Assembly: GCF_004364935.1 (NCBI RefSeq)
Contig: NZ_SOBT01000008.1
Location: 186,001-250,000 of the forward strand
DNA: 64,000 nucleotides
Direction: 5' to 3'
Source: Panacagrimonas perspica
Lineage (GTDB): Bacteria; Pseudomonadota; Gammaproteobacteria; Nevskiales; Nevskiaceae
Below the pieces are notes generated by a model. The model made no database searches and was not told the DNA's origin. It worked only from the letters and a program-made list of their open reading frames with translations. This document shows, piece by piece, positions 63,668 to 64,000 of this stretch; the first letter of the stretch is position 1; the number at the start of each line of letters is the position of its first letter. Made by a program: the position numbers and the translations under genes.

Positions 63668-64000
63668 TCAGCGCGGCGTCGGAGCCTCCTGCGTGGAGGA
63701 GTCGCCGGCGGGCTGCTGCGCCTCGGCTCCCGGTTCCGCCGACGCCTTGTCGGCGTCGTGGATCCACACCGAGGTCTGCGGAAACCGGACCGCGGGATCC
63801 GCCGCGGCGATGCGGCGCAGCAGTTCGAAGCGGATGTCGCTGGCCACGGTGCCGCGCGCGTGGATGTTGCGCACCGACGCGCCCATCTCGAAGCGCAGGC
63901 TGCTCTCGGTGATGTCCTTGAGCACCACCGAAGGACCGCCGATGTCGCCGCGCTCGCCGGTCTTGAACACCTGCGGATGCGCGTTGGCGACCTCCAGCAT
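63668..64000 (-). CDS. C-terminus of an MscS-type mechanosensitive channel (5' end outside window)
   Basis: The last 110 residues. VANAHPQVFKTGERGDIGGPSVVLKDITESSLRFEMGASVRN and DIRFELLRRIAAADPAVRFPQTSVWIHD are the cytoplasmic vestibule of the MscS/MscK-like family. The membrane part lies beyond the window. A Gly/Ser/Ala-rich tail follows. Convergent orientation is not visible; the YheT gene lies downstream on the same strand with 72 bases between. Confidence 0.85.
   Translation of the reverse strand: MLEVANAHPQVFKTGERGDIGGPSVVLKDITESSLRFEMGASVRNIHARGTVASDIRFELLRRIAAADPAVRFPQTSVWIHDADKASAEPGAEAQQPAGDSSTQEAPTPR

Overview
The window is a high-GC (roughly two thirds G+C by eye) chromosomal segment from a gammaproteobacterium. 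The best lineage evidence is the zapB-like/zapA/6S RNA/fau block, which is typical of that class. Also consistent are proC-yggT-metX-metW, yggS diverging from pilT-pilU, and dxs near ispA-xseB with parE. GC content, metXW, type IV pilus ATPases and abundant hairpin repeats would fit Xanthomonadales/Nevskiales-like bacteria, but the sequence alone does not fix the family. I see no tRNA, rRNA, CRISPR array, transposase or prophage.

Layout. 1-6.2 kb: the end of an SMP-30-like protein, tatD, an HTTM-type membrane protein, an SH3/anchor envelope protein, an alpha/beta hydrolase and a small outer-membrane barrel. 6.2-12.9 kb: a signalling block of a TerB-like protein, a CHASE3/HAMP/GAF hybrid histidine kinase with three receiver modules, cheR, stand-alone cheB, and a receiver-GGDEF diguanylate cyclase. 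13-23.3 kb: proC-yggT-metX-metW, ilvA, an EVE protein, the fau/6S RNA/zapA/zapB-like block, a Deg protease, a PEBP protein and sohB. 23.5-33.3 kb: two OmpA/TSP3 proteins, hemH, two amino-acid transporters, a thiolase, an SDR and a DUF4399 protein. 33.4-41.6 kb: a low-complexity Lys/Pro/Ala protein, rpiA, yggS, three tandem PilT-type ATPases, a secreted protein of unknown function and dxs. 42-53 kb: a PQQ-dependent quinohemoprotein dehydrogenase between dxs and ispA-xseB, then parE, recQ, and a cyclase/secreted protein/acyl-CoA ligase cluster. 53-64 kb: TetR, a sirtuin, an HD-type protein, a LysM/BON protein, then a partner-switching block (STAS, MBL hydrolase, CHASE2-SpoIIE phosphatase, OmpA lipoprotein, FecR-like protein, RsbW-like kinase), ending with a YheT-type hydrolase and the C-terminus of an MscS-type channel.

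How genes work together. Many neighbours overlap by 1-4 bases (ATGA, TGATG or TTGA), which points to translational coupling: SH3/hydrolase, TerB/kinase, metX/metW, yggT/metX, zapB-like/zapA, hemH/symporter, yggS/rpiA, dxs/unknown, xseB/ispA and sirtuin/HD. The most system-like regions are the partner-switching block at 56.9-62.0 kb, where an extracytoplasmic CHASE2 sensor could feed a phosphatase/kinase/antagonist switch, and the kinase-CheR-CheB-GGDEF block at 6.2-12.9 kb.

Intergenic regions carry a family of hairpin repeats of the form GTAGCCCGGA-CGAAG-TCCGGG...CTAC (seven full copies, one half copy) plus unrelated inverted repeats. One hairpin cassette, at the start of tatD, is flanked by a 20-bp near-perfect direct repeat.
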